Shown piece by piece: positions 16,929 through 26,003 of a stretch of 50,911 bases of DNA; position 1 is the first letter of the stretch; the number at the start of each line of letters is the position of its first letter. Source of the stretch: Micromonospora sp. MW-13. Lineage in GTDB: Bacteria > Actinomycetota > Actinomycetes > Mycobacteriales > Micromonosporaceae. Location: the NCBI RefSeq assembly GCF_003434305.1, contig NZ_QKKX01000088.1, positions 1-50,911 of the forward strand. Reading direction: 5' to 3'. The notes below the pieces were generated by a model. It was not told where the DNA came from. It saw nothing but the letters and a program-made list of their open reading frames with translations, and did not search any database. A program made the position numbers and the translations under genes.

Positions 16929-18410
16929 CTACCGCTTGTCGGGTGGGGTCGAGGCGGGCAGCGACGGGCAGGGCTGCGCACCCGGGGCCTCGCGGGGCGG
17001 GCGGTGGATCAGCAGCCCGGCCAGCACCGCCCCGGCCAGCAGCCCGCCGGCGCACCAGAGCAGCGCGCCCCGGAACGCGTGGGTCAGCGCCGCCTTCTGC
17101 TCGTACCCGGTCCCGCTGAAGCCGACCAGCAGTGGCAGCGCGGCGACCGCCAGCAGCCCGCCGGCCCGGGACGCCGCGTTGTTGAACCCGCTGGCCACCC
17201 CCGCGAACCGGTCCGCCACGGCGGCCAGCACCGAGGCGGTCAGCGGTGCCACCACCAGGGTCAGGCCCAGGCCGAACAGGGTCACCCCGGGAAGCACGTC
17301 CGTCCAGTACGACGCGCCCGGCCCCACCCCGCGCAGCAGCAGCAGGCCGATCGCGGCCACCACCGGGCCCACGGTCAGCGGCAGCCGCGGGCCGATCCGG
17401 GCCGACAGCGCCCCGGCGCGGGACGAGCCGACCAGCAGCAGGACCGTCATCGGGACGGTGGCCAGGCCGGTGAGCAGCGCCGACCAGCCCACCACGTTCT
17501 GTAGGTAGACGGCGAGGAAGAAGGTGAACCCGCCGAGTGCCGCGTACACCACCACCGTGAAGACGTTCAGCACCGAGAAGAGCCGGCTGCCGAACAGCTT
17601 GGTGGGCAGCATGGCGGTGTCGCCCCGGCGGCGTTCCACCAGCACGAACGTGCCGGCGGCGAGCACTCCGACCAGCGCCGACGCCAGCACCGGCAGCGAG
17701 CCGCCCCGGGCCGGCGCGTCGATCAGGGCGTACGTGACGCCGCCCAGGCCGAGCGCGCCGAGCAGCGCGCCGGCCACGTCGAAGCGCCGCCGCCCGACCC
17801 CGGTACGCGAGGCGTCCTCGTCGCGGCTCTCCGGCACCCAGCGCAGCGCGGCCAGCACCACCGGCACGGCCAGCGGCAGGTTGATGAAGAAGATCCACCG
17901 CCAGGAGAGGGCGTCGATCAGCCATCCCCCGACGAACGGGCCGAGCGCGGTGGAGACCCCGGCCAGGCCGGCCCAGGTGCCGATCGCCCGGCCCCGGTCG
18001 TCGGGGTGGAAACTGGACTGGATGACCGACAACGAGCCGGGGGTGAGCAGCGCGCCCCCGGCGCCCTGGAGAAACCGGGCCGCGACCAGCCAGCCGGTAC
18101 CCTGGGCCAGACCGCACAGCGCCGAGGCGACGGCGAACCAGACCACCCCGATCAGGAACACCCGCCGCCGGCCGAACCGGTCGCCGAGCGCCCCGCCGAA
18201 CAGCACGAACGCCGCCAGCATGAGCAGGTACCCGTTGATGGTCCACTGGAGACCGGCCACCGTGGCGCCGAGTTCCGCGCCGAGGCGGGGCAGGGCCACG
18301 TTGACCACGGTGCTGTCCAGGAAGACCATGCCGGAGGCGAGGATCGCGGCGAGCAGCGTCCCCCGGGCGGCGGTCGTGCCCATCCTGAGCGTGGATGCGG
18401 GTTCGGTCAC
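16929..18410 (-). CDS. DHA2-family (14-TM) MFS drug exporter
   Basis: 493 residues from GTG 18410, which follows GGAGGAGGA by nine bases; an in-frame GTG at 18449 lacks a ribosome site. EmrB/QacA type: FLDSTVVNVALPRLG in TM1 is the DHA2 motif, GGALGDRFGRRRVFL is the TM2-3 loop, and GPFVGGWLIDALSWRWIFFIN is antiporter motif C and its continuation. About 14 hydrophobic segments. Proton-driven export of drugs or metabolites; substrate unknown. No regulator gene is next to it. Confidence 0.9.
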   Translation of the reverse strand: MTEPASTLRMGTTAARGTLLAAILASGMVFLDSTVVNVALPRLGAELGATVAGLQWTINGYLLMLAAFVLFGGALGDRFGRRRVFLIGVVWFAVASALCGLAQGTGWLVAARFLQGAGGALLTPGSLSVIQSSFHPDDRGRAIGTWAGLAGVSTALGPFVGGWLIDALSWRWIFFINLPLAVPVVLAALRWVPESRDEDASRTGVGRRRFDVAGALLGALGLGGVTYALIDAPARGGSLPVLASALVGVLAAGTFVLVERRRGDTAMLPTKLFGSRLFSVLNVFTVVVYAALGGFTFFLAVYLQNVVGWSALLTGLATVPMTVLLLVGSSRAGALSARIGPRLPLTVGPVVAAIGLLLLRGVGPGASYWTDVLPGVTLFGLGLTLVVAPLTASVLAAVADRFAGVASGFNNAASRAGGLLAVAALPLLVGFSGTGYEQKAALTHAFRGALLWCAGGLLAGAVLAGLLIHRPPREAPGAQPCPSLPASTPPDKR

Positions 18411-18519
18411 GGGTACCCATCCTCCTCCGGTCGATTTGCCGGACGCCACGAATCACGGAAACGGTGCCGGGGTACTGTGCGCAATCGCCAGAAGCCCGCA
18501 AGCTGGAGAGGTGTCGTCT

Positions 18520-19176
18520 GTGCGTACCAGATCAGGACGTCGTGCGGCCCGGGTGGTCGCGCTCGCCGCGGCGCTCGCCCTCGTGGCCGCCGGCTGCTCG
18601 CCGGTCGACGAGCCCGAGGCCCCGCCCAGCGGCGGCGGCAACGTCAGCGAGCAGTTGGGCCAACTGACCGTCGCCAGCGCCGGCTCGATGAAGGGATACA
18701 GCCGCAACCGCTTCCCGCACTGGCGGAACACCGGGAAGAACTGCGACGTGCGGGACAGCGTCCTCAAGCGCGACGGTGACGACATCAAGTTCTCCGGCTG
18801 CAACGTGGTCGCCGGCCGCTGGGAGAGCGTGTACGACGGCCGGGTCTTCACCGACCCCTCCGACGTGGACATCGACCACACCGTGCCGCTGGCCAACGCG
18901 TGGCGCTCGGGGGCGGACGAGTGGGACGACGCCAAACGGGGCGACTTCGCGAACGATCTCACGAGACCCCAGCTCCTCGCGGTTTCCGCCTCCTCCAACC
19001 GGTCAAAGGGTGACCAGGACCCGGCCCAGTGGAAGCCGGCGAACCGGTCATACTGGTGCCAGTACGCCGAGGACTGGGTGACGGTCAAGCACCACTGGCG
19101 GCTGACGGTGACCAGTGCCGAGAAGGCCGCCCTGACCGACATGTTGGAGGGCTGCACATGGGCGAGCAAGCCGTGA
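18520..19176 (+). CDS. HNH-family nuclease lipoprotein (DUF1524-like)
   Basis: GTG 18520 is chosen because GGAGAG lies nine bases upstream; an in-frame GTG at 18511 is too close to it. The signal sequence ends in lipobox VAAGC, so the 218-residue protein is membrane anchored. The core SDVDIDHTVPLANAW carries the HNH histidine and NRSKGDQDPAQW is the matching second motif. Same architecture as the secreted nuclease at 1676-2335 (KGYSRNRFPHW versus TGYSRDLFPHW). Its last 19 bases overlap the next gene. Confidence 0.85.
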   Translation: MRTRSGRRAARVVALAAALALVAAGCSPVDEPEAPPSGGGNVSEQLGQLTVASAGSMKGYSRNRFPHWRNTGKNCDVRDSVLKRDGDDIKFSGCNVVAGRWESVYDGRVFTDPSDVDIDHTVPLANAWRSGADEWDDAKRGDFANDLTRPQLLAVSASSNRSKGDQDPAQWKPANRSYWCQYAEDWVTVKHHWRLTVTSAEKAALTDMLEGCTWASKP

Positions 19177-19667
19177 CCGGGGCAGGGGCGACACCCGCCA
19201 TGGACGAGACGCCGGACGCGGGCGGGAACGACGCGGCGACCGGCAGCGGCGACGCGGCGACGGGTGCGACGACAGCCGGCGGGCCGACCACGGCCGGGAT
19301 GACCGCGGACGGCGCCCCGGCGGCTCCGGCCGACGTCTCCGGCGCCGGCATGTCCGCCGACGCCGGGGCCACCAGCGCCGCGGCGGCCCCGCCCACGGGC
19401 CCGCCGGCCGGCGGCGGGGCGCAGAGCCGCACGGCCGACTTCGTGCCCGGCCCGGGCGGCGTGATGACCGACGAGGTGGGCGTGGTGACCGGCGAGCTGA
19501 CCCTGCGCACCGAGTACGCCGACGGCCAGGTCACCCTGCGCGTGCAGTACCGGGAGGCCGACGAGTGGTACGCCGTCACCGGTGGCCGGGCCCCGCTGGC
19601 CGACCCGGCCGGGCTGGACGCGGTGCACGCGATCGCGGTGGGCCTGCTGAACCGCCCCGAGGGCTGA
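19158..19667 (+). CDS. Disordered Ala/Thr/Gly-rich protein with conserved C-terminus
   Basis: ATG 19158 has GGAGG seven bases upstream and sits inside the nuclease gene, so translation is coupled. 169 residues: residues 1-90 are low complexity (A, T, G, P), then a compact segment of about 75 residues (VMTDEVGVVTGELTLRTEYADGQVTLRVQYREADEWY) that looks like a small beta domain. No signal peptide, so it should stay in the cytoplasm while its partner is exported. Function unknown. Confidence 0.65.
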   Translation: MGEQAVTGAGATPAMDETPDAGGNDAATGSGDAATGATTAGGPTTAGMTADGAPAAPADVSGAGMSADAGATSAAAAPPTGPPAGGGAQSRTADFVPGPGGVMTDEVGVVTGELTLRTEYADGQVTLRVQYREADEWYAVTGGRAPLADPAGLDAVHAIAVGLLNRPEG

Positions 19668-19695
19668 CCCGCCCCACCGGCCGCCGGCCGTGACC

Positions 19696-19731
19696 GGCCC
19701 CTTGCCCCGCCGAGGGCGTCGACAAGGGGCC
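19696..19731. terminator. Bidirectional hairpin terminator
   Basis: GGCCCCTTG (19696-19704) pairs with CAAGGGGCC (19723-19731), between two convergent genes. Confidence 0.6.
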
Positions 19732-19736
19732 CTTGC

Positions 19737-20840
19737 TCACACGTACGAGCCGGGTTCGGTGGGGGCGGAGACGACGGCCGGGGTCGCGCCCTCGCCCTCG
19801 GGCCGGACGATCCGCGCGCTCACCTTGTGCGGGCGCAGCTCGCCGCTGGCGATCCGCTCGGCGAAGTGGCAGGCGACCCGGCTGCCGCCGATGTCCCGCA
19901 GCGCCGGCCGCTCGTCGGCGCACCGGGTGGGCTGGGCCCACGGGCAGCGGGTGTGGAACCGGCAGCCCGACGGCGGGTTGGCCGGCGACGGCAGGTCCCC
20001 GGCGAGCAGGATGCGCTCCCGCCGGTCCTCCACGTCCGGGTCCGGCACCGGCACGGCCGACATCAGCGCCCGGGTGTACGGGTGCAGCGGCTCGCTGTAC
20101 AGCCGGTCGCTCGGCGCTTCCTCGACCAGCGCGCCCAGGTACATCACGCCGACCACGTCGGAGATGTGCTTGACCACGGCGAGGTCGTGGGCGATCACCA
20201 GGTAGGTCAGGCCGAGATTGTCCTGGAGCTCGTCGAGCAGGTTCACCACCTGGGCCTGGATGGAGACGTCCAGGGCCGAGACGGGCTCGTCGGCGACGAT
20301 CAGCTCGGGGCCGAGCACCAGGGCCCGGGCGATGCCGATGCGCTGCCGCTGGCCGCCGGAGAACTCGTGCGGGTACCGGGACAGCGCCCAGCGGGGCAGC
20401 CCCACCGCGTCGAGGGTCTCGCCGATGATCCGCCGCCGGTCGTCCCGGTCGGTCCCGATGCCGTGGGTCTGCAACCCCTCGGTCAGGATCGACTCGACGT
20501 TCTGCCGGGGATCCAGGCTCGACATCGGGTCCTGGAAGATCATCTGCATCCGGCGGCGCATGGTGCGCAGCTTTCCGGCCGGCAGCCGGGTCAGCTCGAC
20601 GCCGTCGAAGCGGACCTCGCCGCCGGTGGGCGGGGTGAGCTGGAGCAGGGCCCGGCCGAGCGTGGACTTGCCGCAGCCGGACTCGCCGACCAGCCCGTAC
20701 GTCTTTCCGCGCGGGATGCTCAGGTCGACCCCGTCGACCGCCTTGACGTGGCCGACCACCCGGTCGAGGAGGAGTCCCCGCTTGATCGGGAAGTGCACCT
20801 TCAGGTCGTGGACCTCGACGAGGACGTCGCTCTCGGTCAC
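19737..20840 (-). CDS. Peptide-type ABC transporter ATP-binding protein (DppF/OppF-like)
   Basis: Last gene of the importer operon. GTG 20840 overlaps the preceding stop in a GTGA and has GAGGAGGAG upstream; 367 residues. Walker A GLVGESGCGKST, Q-loop MIFQDPMSSLDP, signature FSGGQRQRIGIARAL, Walker B LIVADEPVSALD, and the C-terminal oligopeptide-transporter extension with a CRFHTRCPWAQPTRC cysteine cluster. It energises uptake together with the upstream ATPase. A substrate cannot be assigned from ATPases. Confidence 0.93.
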   Translation of the reverse strand: MTESDVLVEVHDLKVHFPIKRGLLLDRVVGHVKAVDGVDLSIPRGKTYGLVGESGCGKSTLGRALLQLTPPTGGEVRFDGVELTRLPAGKLRTMRRRMQMIFQDPMSSLDPRQNVESILTEGLQTHGIGTDRDDRRRIIGETLDAVGLPRWALSRYPHEFSGGQRQRIGIARALVLGPELIVADEPVSALDVSIQAQVVNLLDELQDNLGLTYLVIAHDLAVVKHISDVVGVMYLGALVEEAPSDRLYSEPLHPYTRALMSAVPVPDPDVEDRRERILLAGDLPSPANPPSGCRFHTRCPWAQPTRCADERPALRDIGGSRVACHFAERIASGELRPHKVSARIVRPEGEGATPAVVSAPTEPGSYV

Positions 20841-21961
20841 GGCTTCTCCTCCTCGCGCGGGGCGGGCACCGGACCCGCGGTCGCGTCGTCGGCCGGTGCC
20901 GGGCTGGCGCCACCGGCCGCCGGGGCGGTGCCCGGGGCCGGGGCGGTCGCGGTCCGGCCGCCGGTGGCGGCCGGGGGCACGGTGCCGCCGACCGGGGCCG
21001 GGTTGACGCACCGGTAGCTGCGGCCGTCGTGGGCGAGCACCAGCTCCGGCGGCTCCCCCACGCACTCGTCGACGCGGCGGGCACAGCGCGGGGCGAAGGC
21101 GCAGCCGTCCGGCCAGGCCAGCAGGTCGCGGACCGAGCCGGGGATCGGGTTCAGCCGCTCGCCGCGCCCGGCGTCCAGGCGCGGCACCGAGCCGAGCAGC
21201 CCCACCGTGTACGGGTGCCGCGGCTCGCGGAACAGCGGGCGGCGGCGGGCCGTCTCCACCACCCGGCCGGCGTACAGCACGTTGATCGTGTCGCACATGC
21301 CGGCGACCACGCCCAAGTCATGAGTGATCATCACGAGCGCGGTGCCGGAGTCCCGGACCAGGTCCTTGAGCAGCTCCAGGATCTGCGCCTGGATGGTGAC
21401 GTCCAGCGCGGTGGTCGGCTCGTCGGCGATCAGCAGCCGGGGCTGGCAGGCCACCGCCATGGCGATCAGGGCGCGCTGCCGCATGCCGCCGGAGAGCTGG
21501 TGCGGGTACTCCCTGAGCCGACGGCGCGGGTCGGGGATGCCGACCCGGTCGAGCAGGTCGGCGGCCTCCTTCTGGGCCGCCTCCCCCCTCATCCCCCGGT
21601 GCCGGGTCAGCACCTCGGTCACCTGTAGCCCGATCGGGATCACCGGGTTCAGCGAGGAGAGCGGGTCCTGGAAGATCATCGCGACGTCCCGGCCCCGGAT
21701 GTCCCGGCGGGACCGGTCGTCGAGCTGGAGCAGGTCCGTGCCGTCGAACACCGCCTTGCCGCCAACCCGCAGGCCGGGCTGCTTGGGCAGCAGGCCCATG
21801 ATGGCCAGCGAGGTGACGCTCTTGCCGCAGCCGGACTCGCCGACCAGGCCGACCACCTCGCCGGCGTCGACGGAGAAGGACACCCCGTCGACGGCGTGCA
21901 CGGTGCGCTGACCGCGCCGGGCGAAGGTGACGGAGAGATCGTCCACTTCGAGCAGTGCCAT
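20837..21961 (-). CDS. Peptide-type ABC transporter ATP-binding protein (DppD/OppD-like)
   Basis: 374 residues, ATG 21961. Walker A GLVGESGCGKSV, MIFQDPLSSLNPVIPIG, signature LSGGMRQRALIAMA, Walker B LLIADEPTTALD, and the oligo_HPY C-terminal module (GCAFAPRCARRVDEC). The last 45 residues are an added Pro/Ala/Gly tail not seen in typical DppD. It lies six bases after the permease gene and overlaps the next ATPase gene by four. Confidence 0.93.
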   Translation of the reverse strand: MALLEVDDLSVTFARRGQRTVHAVDGVSFSVDAGEVVGLVGESGCGKSVTSLAIMGLLPKQPGLRVGGKAVFDGTDLLQLDDRSRRDIRGRDVAMIFQDPLSSLNPVIPIGLQVTEVLTRHRGMRGEAAQKEAADLLDRVGIPDPRRRLREYPHQLSGGMRQRALIAMAVACQPRLLIADEPTTALDVTIQAQILELLKDLVRDSGTALVMITHDLGVVAGMCDTINVLYAGRVVETARRRPLFREPRHPYTVGLLGSVPRLDAGRGERLNPIPGSVRDLLAWPDGCAFAPRCARRVDECVGEPPELVLAHDGRSYRCVNPAPVGGTVPPAATGGRTATAPAPGTAPAAGGASPAPADDATAGPVPAPREEEKP

Positions 21962-21967
21962 GACGAC

Positions 21968-22930
21968 CTACTTCCGCAGCTTCGGGTCGAGGGCCTCGCG
22001 CATCGCCTCGCCGAGCAGGGTGAAGCCGAGCGCGGTGACGATGATGGCGAGTGCGGGCAGGATGGCCAGCCGGGGCGCGGCGTCGAGGTAGCGCTGCGCG
22101 TCGGCGAGCATCACGCCCCACTCCGGGATGGAGGCGTCGTTGTTGCCGAGGCCGAGGAAGGAGAGCGCGGCGGCCTCGATGATCGCGGTGGCCAGGGTCA
22201 GCGTGGCCTGGACGATCACCGGGGCGAGCGAGTTCGGCACCACGTGGGTCAGCGCGATCTTCGGCTTCTTCACGCCCAACGACGTCGCAGCCAGCACGTA
22301 GTCGCTGTTCGCCTGGGAGATCATCGAGCCGCGCAGCAGCCGGGCGAAGACCGGCACGGAGACCACGCCGACCGCGATCATGACGGTGGTCAGGCCGGAG
22401 CCGAGCAGCGCGGCGATGCTGATCGCGAGCAGCAGGCTCGGCATGGCCAGCAGCATGTCGACGAAGCGCATCAGGATGTTGTCGACGGCCCGGCCCCACC
22501 GGCCGCCGAGGCCGGCGGCGGCGCCGGCGACGCCGCCGATCAGCGACCCGACGGCCAGGCCGATCAGCGTGGAGATGATGCCGACCAGCAGGGTCTGCCG
22601 GGCACCGACGATCATCCGGCTGAACTCGTCGCGGCCGATGTGGTCGACGCCGAACCAGTTCTCGGCCCGGGGGCCCGGGAAGTAGCCGATGTTGTCCCGG
22701 ATCTCGCCCTTCCAGAGCTGGGCGTCCGCCGGGTGCGGGACCAGGAACGGTCCGACGATCGCGACCAGCAGGAACAGTCCCAGGATCACCGCGCCGACGA
22801 TGGCGGCCGGGTTGCGCCGCAGCCGGCGGAACGCCTCCTGCCAGAGGCTGACGCCGCGCTCGTCGTCCCGGGCGGCCAGCTCGGCGAGCCGGTCGATCTT
22901 CTCGCGCTTCTTGCCGGTGATCGCCGTCAT
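21968..22930 (-). CDS. Peptide-type ABC transporter permease (DppC-like)
   Basis: 320 residues, ATG 22930 overlapping the previous gene's stop (ATGA). N-terminal cytoplasmic part, first TM at AAIVGAVILGLFLLVAIVG, then the WFGVDHIGRDEFSRMIVGAR motif that opens the DppC/OppC transmembrane domain. The ATPase-contacting loop is EAAALSFLGLGNNDASIPEWG. About six membrane segments. Confidence 0.93.
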   Translation of the reverse strand: MTAITGKKREKIDRLAELAARDDERGVSLWQEAFRRLRRNPAAIVGAVILGLFLLVAIVGPFLVPHPADAQLWKGEIRDNIGYFPGPRAENWFGVDHIGRDEFSRMIVGARQTLLVGIISTLIGLAVGSLIGGVAGAAAGLGGRWGRAVDNILMRFVDMLLAMPSLLLAISIAALLGSGLTTVMIAVGVVSVPVFARLLRGSMISQANSDYVLAATSLGVKKPKIALTHVVPNSLAPVIVQATLTLATAIIEAAALSFLGLGNNDASIPEWGVMLADAQRYLDAAPRLAILPALAIIVTALGFTLLGEAMREALDPKLRK

Positions 22931-23931
22931 CGCACCCTCACCCTCGGGTCGATCACGCTGTAGGAGAGGTCCACCAGGAGGTTCACCAGCACGTACACCA
23001 CCGCGATGATCAGGATGAAGCCCATCAGCACGGGGTAGTCGCGCTGGCCGATCGCCTCGGCGACGAACGCCCCGATGCCGCTGAAGGCGAAGACGGTCTC
23101 GGTAAGCACCGCGCCGGAGAGCAGGCCGCCGGTGAGCAGGCCGATCGAGGTGACCACGGGCAGCATGGCGTTGCGCAGCACGTGCCGGCCCCGGACGGTC
23201 CGCTCGGTCAGGCCCTTGGCCTCGGCGGTGCGGACGAAGTCCTCGTTGAGCACCTCCAGCACGCTGGCCCGGGTGATCCGGACGATGATCGCCAGGGGGA
23301 TGCTGGCCAGCGCGAGGCCCGGCAGCACCAGGTGCCAGAGCGCGTCGGCGGCGGCGTCCCACTCCCGGGTCATCAGCCCGTCGAAGACGAAGAAGTTGGT
23401 GATCCGGGTCGCCCCGAGGGTCGGATCCTGCCGGCCGCTGGACGGGAACCAGCCGAGGTTCTCCGAGAAGATCGCCTTCAGCACGTACGCCAGGAAGAAG
23501 ACCGGGATGCAGATGCCGATCAGCGACCCGCCGACCGAGAGGTGGTCGAGCATCCGGCCCCGGCGGCGGGCGGCCAGGTAGCCCAGCGGGATGCCGATCC
23601 CGATCGCGATCACCATGGCCATCACGGTCAGCTCGACGGTGCCGGGGAACCGTTCGATGAACTCGGTGACGACCGGGCGCTTGGTGGAGGTCGAGGTGCC
23701 CAGGTCCAGCTTGATCAGCCGCCGGACGAACCGGCCGTACTGGATCAGGATCGGCTCGTCGAGGCCGAGGTTGCGGCGGATGGCGGCGCGCATCTCCGGC
23801 GTGCCGCGCTCACCGAGGATGGCGGTCTCGGGGCCGCCCGGCAGCCGGCGCAGCCAGATGAACAGCAGGAGGGAGAGCCCGATCAGCGTCGGTATCAGCT
23901 GGAGCAGGCGTCTGACGATGAACCGGAACAC
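22927..23931 (-). CDS. Peptide-type ABC transporter permease (DppB-like)
   Basis: 334 residues from ATG 23931. Starts MFRFIVRRLLQLIPTLIG, the standard DppB/OppB N-terminus; six hydrophobic segments. The EAA-like loop RTAEAKGLTERTVRGRHVLRNA contacts the ATPase, and the C-terminus LVDLSYSVIDPRVRV is typical. Follows the binding-protein gene after a strong hairpin. Confidence 0.93.
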   Translation of the reverse strand: MFRFIVRRLLQLIPTLIGLSLLLFIWLRRLPGGPETAILGERGTPEMRAAIRRNLGLDEPILIQYGRFVRRLIKLDLGTSTSTKRPVVTEFIERFPGTVELTVMAMVIAIGIGIPLGYLAARRRGRMLDHLSVGGSLIGICIPVFFLAYVLKAIFSENLGWFPSSGRQDPTLGATRITNFFVFDGLMTREWDAAADALWHLVLPGLALASIPLAIIVRITRASVLEVLNEDFVRTAEAKGLTERTVRGRHVLRNAMLPVVTSIGLLTGGLLSGAVLTETVFAFSGIGAFVAEAIGQRDYPVLMGFILIIAVVYVLVNLLVDLSYSVIDPRVRVR

Positions 23932-23960
23932 GGCGGCCTCGGTAGGGGGTGCGGAGGGGT

Positions 23961-23994
23961 GCGGGCGGGCGCCGTGGTGACAGCGCCCGCCCGC
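23961..23994 (-). terminator. Intra-operon hairpin after the binding-protein gene
   Basis: A 12-bp stem (23961-23972 with 23983-23994) and a 10-nt loop sit between the binding-protein stop and dppB-like start. Such hairpins usually stabilise or partly terminate the mRNA so that binding protein is made in excess over permease. Confidence 0.6.
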
Positions 23995-24009
23995 GTTCGT
24001 TGCGTCAGA

Positions 24010-25674
24010 TCAGGACTTGAACTCGGCGGTGGCGAACCGCTCGTCGGTGAGCGGGCTCGCCTTGATCCCGGTCACGTCCTTGCCGAACACGATCGCCGGC
24101 GGCGAGTGCGAGATCGGCACACCCGGCAGGCGATCCATGATGGCCTTGTTCAGGGCCTTGTACTTCTCCACCCGGGCCGCCGGGTCGGCGGTGGTGTCGG
24201 CGTCCTTGAACTGGTCGAAGAGGGCCTTGTCGTTGAAGCCCCACTCGTCCTTCGGCCGGTCGAAGAAGGTGCCGATGAAGTTGTAGGCGTCGCCGTAGTC
24301 ACCGGTCCAGCCGAGGAAGTGGATGTCGTGCTTGGCGCCGGAGGTGGTGGCGTTCAGGTAGTCCGGGCTCCACTTCAGCGGGATGGCCTGGACGTTGATG
24401 CCGACCGCCTTGAGGTCCGCCGAGAGCAGCTCGAAGATGTCCTTCGGGTTCGGCATGTACGGCCGGGTGACCTCGGTCGGGTAGTGGAACCGCAGGGCCA
24501 GGTTCGACGCGCCGGCCTCGGCCAGCAGCTGCTTGGCCTTCTCCGGGTTGTAGTCGTACTTGGTCACGTCGCCGTTGAAGCCCTCGACGGTGTCCGGCAT
24601 GAAGTTCACGCCGACCTTGGCGCCCGGGGGCAGCTTCGAGTCGACCAGCGCCTGGCGGTTGAGCGCGTACGCGATCGCCTGGCGGACCCGGATGTCGGCG
24701 AGCTTCGGGTTCCCCTTCTGGTTGATCGCCAGGTAGAGGACGTTGAACGCCGGCCGGGTGAGCATGTTGAAGCCCTCGGTCTTCAGCGGCTCCACGTCGG
24801 CCGGGCCGACCAGGTCGTAGCCCTGGATGTCGCCGGAGCGCAGCGCCTGCTTGCGCGCGTTCTCGTCCGAGATGGTCTTGTAGATGATGGTCTTCAGCTT
24901 GGCCTTGGTGCCGGCGTAGTCGTCGTTGCGCTCGATGGTGAGCGTCTTGTTGGCGACGTCCCAGGACTTGAACTTGAACGGGCCGGTGCCGGTCGGGTGC
25001 TCCATCGCGTACGACGGGTACTTGATGTCCTCGGCGGTGCCGCCCACGTTGCTGGCGTCGTACTGCTCCAGCGCCTTCGGGCTGTGCATGGAGAACGAGG
25101 GCAGCATCAGCGCGGCCGGGATCTTGCTGGAGACCCGGGTGAACGCCAGGTCCACGGTGGTGGCGTCCTTGGCGGTGCACGACTTGAACAGGCTCGGTGG
25201 CAGGTCGGCGTTCTCGTTCTTGGCGAACCCGCCCATGACGTCCTGCCAGTACGCGGTCACGTCCGGGCTCTGCATGAGGCCCTTGCCGTTGTACCAGCGG
25301 TTGAAGTTGACGCACACGGCCTCGGCGTTGAAGTCGGTGCCGTCGTGGAACTTCACGCCCGAGCGGAGCTTGAACGTCCAGGTGGTGCCGGCGGCGTCCG
25401 GGGTCCACGACTCGGCCAGCCCCGGGGTGACCTTGGTGCCCCCCTCCTCCGGCCGGACCAGGGTCTCGAAGACCTGACGCGCCACGCGCAACGACTCGCC
25501 GTCGCTGGCAAAGCTGGGGTCGAGGACCTTCGGGTCGCCGGCCACGCCGAAGACCAGAGTGTCCTTCTTGCTACCACCGGAACTGTCGTCGCGGTCGCTC
25601 TCGGCGCAGCCTGCTACCGCGAGGGCCGCGACCGCGACGGCCGCGACAGCGACCTTCGGCCTGGGTGCACGCAT
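24010..25674 (-). CDS. Peptide-type ABC transporter substrate-binding lipoprotein
   Basis: 554 residues, ATG 25674; signal sequence with lipobox AVAGC, then a Ser/Gly/Lys-rich spacer. Family 5 solute-binding protein features: LVFGVAGDPKVLDPSFASDGES, RQVFETLVRPEEGG, KVTPGLAESWTPD, FKLRSGVKFHDGTDFNAEAV. First gene of the five-gene minus-strand operon. In this family such proteins bind oligopeptides, dipeptides or other solutes such as nickel or glycosides; the ligand cannot be read from the sequence. Confidence 0.93.
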   Translation of the reverse strand: MRAPRPKVAVAAVAVAALAVAGCAESDRDDSSGGSKKDTLVFGVAGDPKVLDPSFASDGESLRVARQVFETLVRPEEGGTKVTPGLAESWTPDAAGTTWTFKLRSGVKFHDGTDFNAEAVCVNFNRWYNGKGLMQSPDVTAYWQDVMGGFAKNENADLPPSLFKSCTAKDATTVDLAFTRVSSKIPAALMLPSFSMHSPKALEQYDASNVGGTAEDIKYPSYAMEHPTGTGPFKFKSWDVANKTLTIERNDDYAGTKAKLKTIIYKTISDENARKQALRSGDIQGYDLVGPADVEPLKTEGFNMLTRPAFNVLYLAINQKGNPKLADIRVRQAIAYALNRQALVDSKLPPGAKVGVNFMPDTVEGFNGDVTKYDYNPEKAKQLLAEAGASNLALRFHYPTEVTRPYMPNPKDIFELLSADLKAVGINVQAIPLKWSPDYLNATTSGAKHDIHFLGWTGDYGDAYNFIGTFFDRPKDEWGFNDKALFDQFKDADTTADPAARVEKYKALNKAIMDRLPGVPISHSPPAIVFGKDVTGIKASPLTDERFATAEFKS

Positions 25675-25950
25675 GGGTGCTTCACCTCGTCCTTGGGGGT
25701 ACGGACAACGTGGTGACAGGGGTCACCGATGGCCGTGACCTTAGTCGCCGTTCGGACCGCCGGGAAACTGCCGAGGAAGCGGTTGGTACCGGATCGTGTC
25801 TTAACCGGTGCGCCTCGCATGCGACGGCCCAGCGGACCGCCACCAAAGGGTACGATTTGCACTGTTTCATAGATGCGAATTTGTTACATCGCCCGTCGCC
25901 CCCGCCCGATCACATGTCAGATCCCCACAGTGGATCGGGACGCCGAAAGG
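25675..25950. other. Non-coding upstream region of the ABC operon
   Basis: No convincing gene. The most AT-rich patch is 25855-25905, about 190 bases before the binding-protein start, and is where I would expect the promoter, but no clear -35/-10 pair stands out. A long 5' leader would follow. Confidence 0.4.
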
Positions 25951-25953
25951 ACC

Positions 25954-25987
25954 GACGGCCGGCACCGGGAAACCGGTGCCGGCCGTC
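25954..25987 (-). terminator. recR terminator hairpin
   Basis: A perfect 15-bp stem (GACGGCCGGCACCGG at 25954-25968 and its complement at 25973-25987) closed by a GAAA tetraloop, 17 bases after the recR stop. Confidence 0.8.
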
Positions 25988-26003
25988 AAGTCGTCGGGTA
26001 CGG

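Noticed and set aside
21896..22963. Plus-strand frames across the ABC permease genes
   Set aside because: Mirror images of real minus-strand genes with His/Arg/Gln-rich composition.
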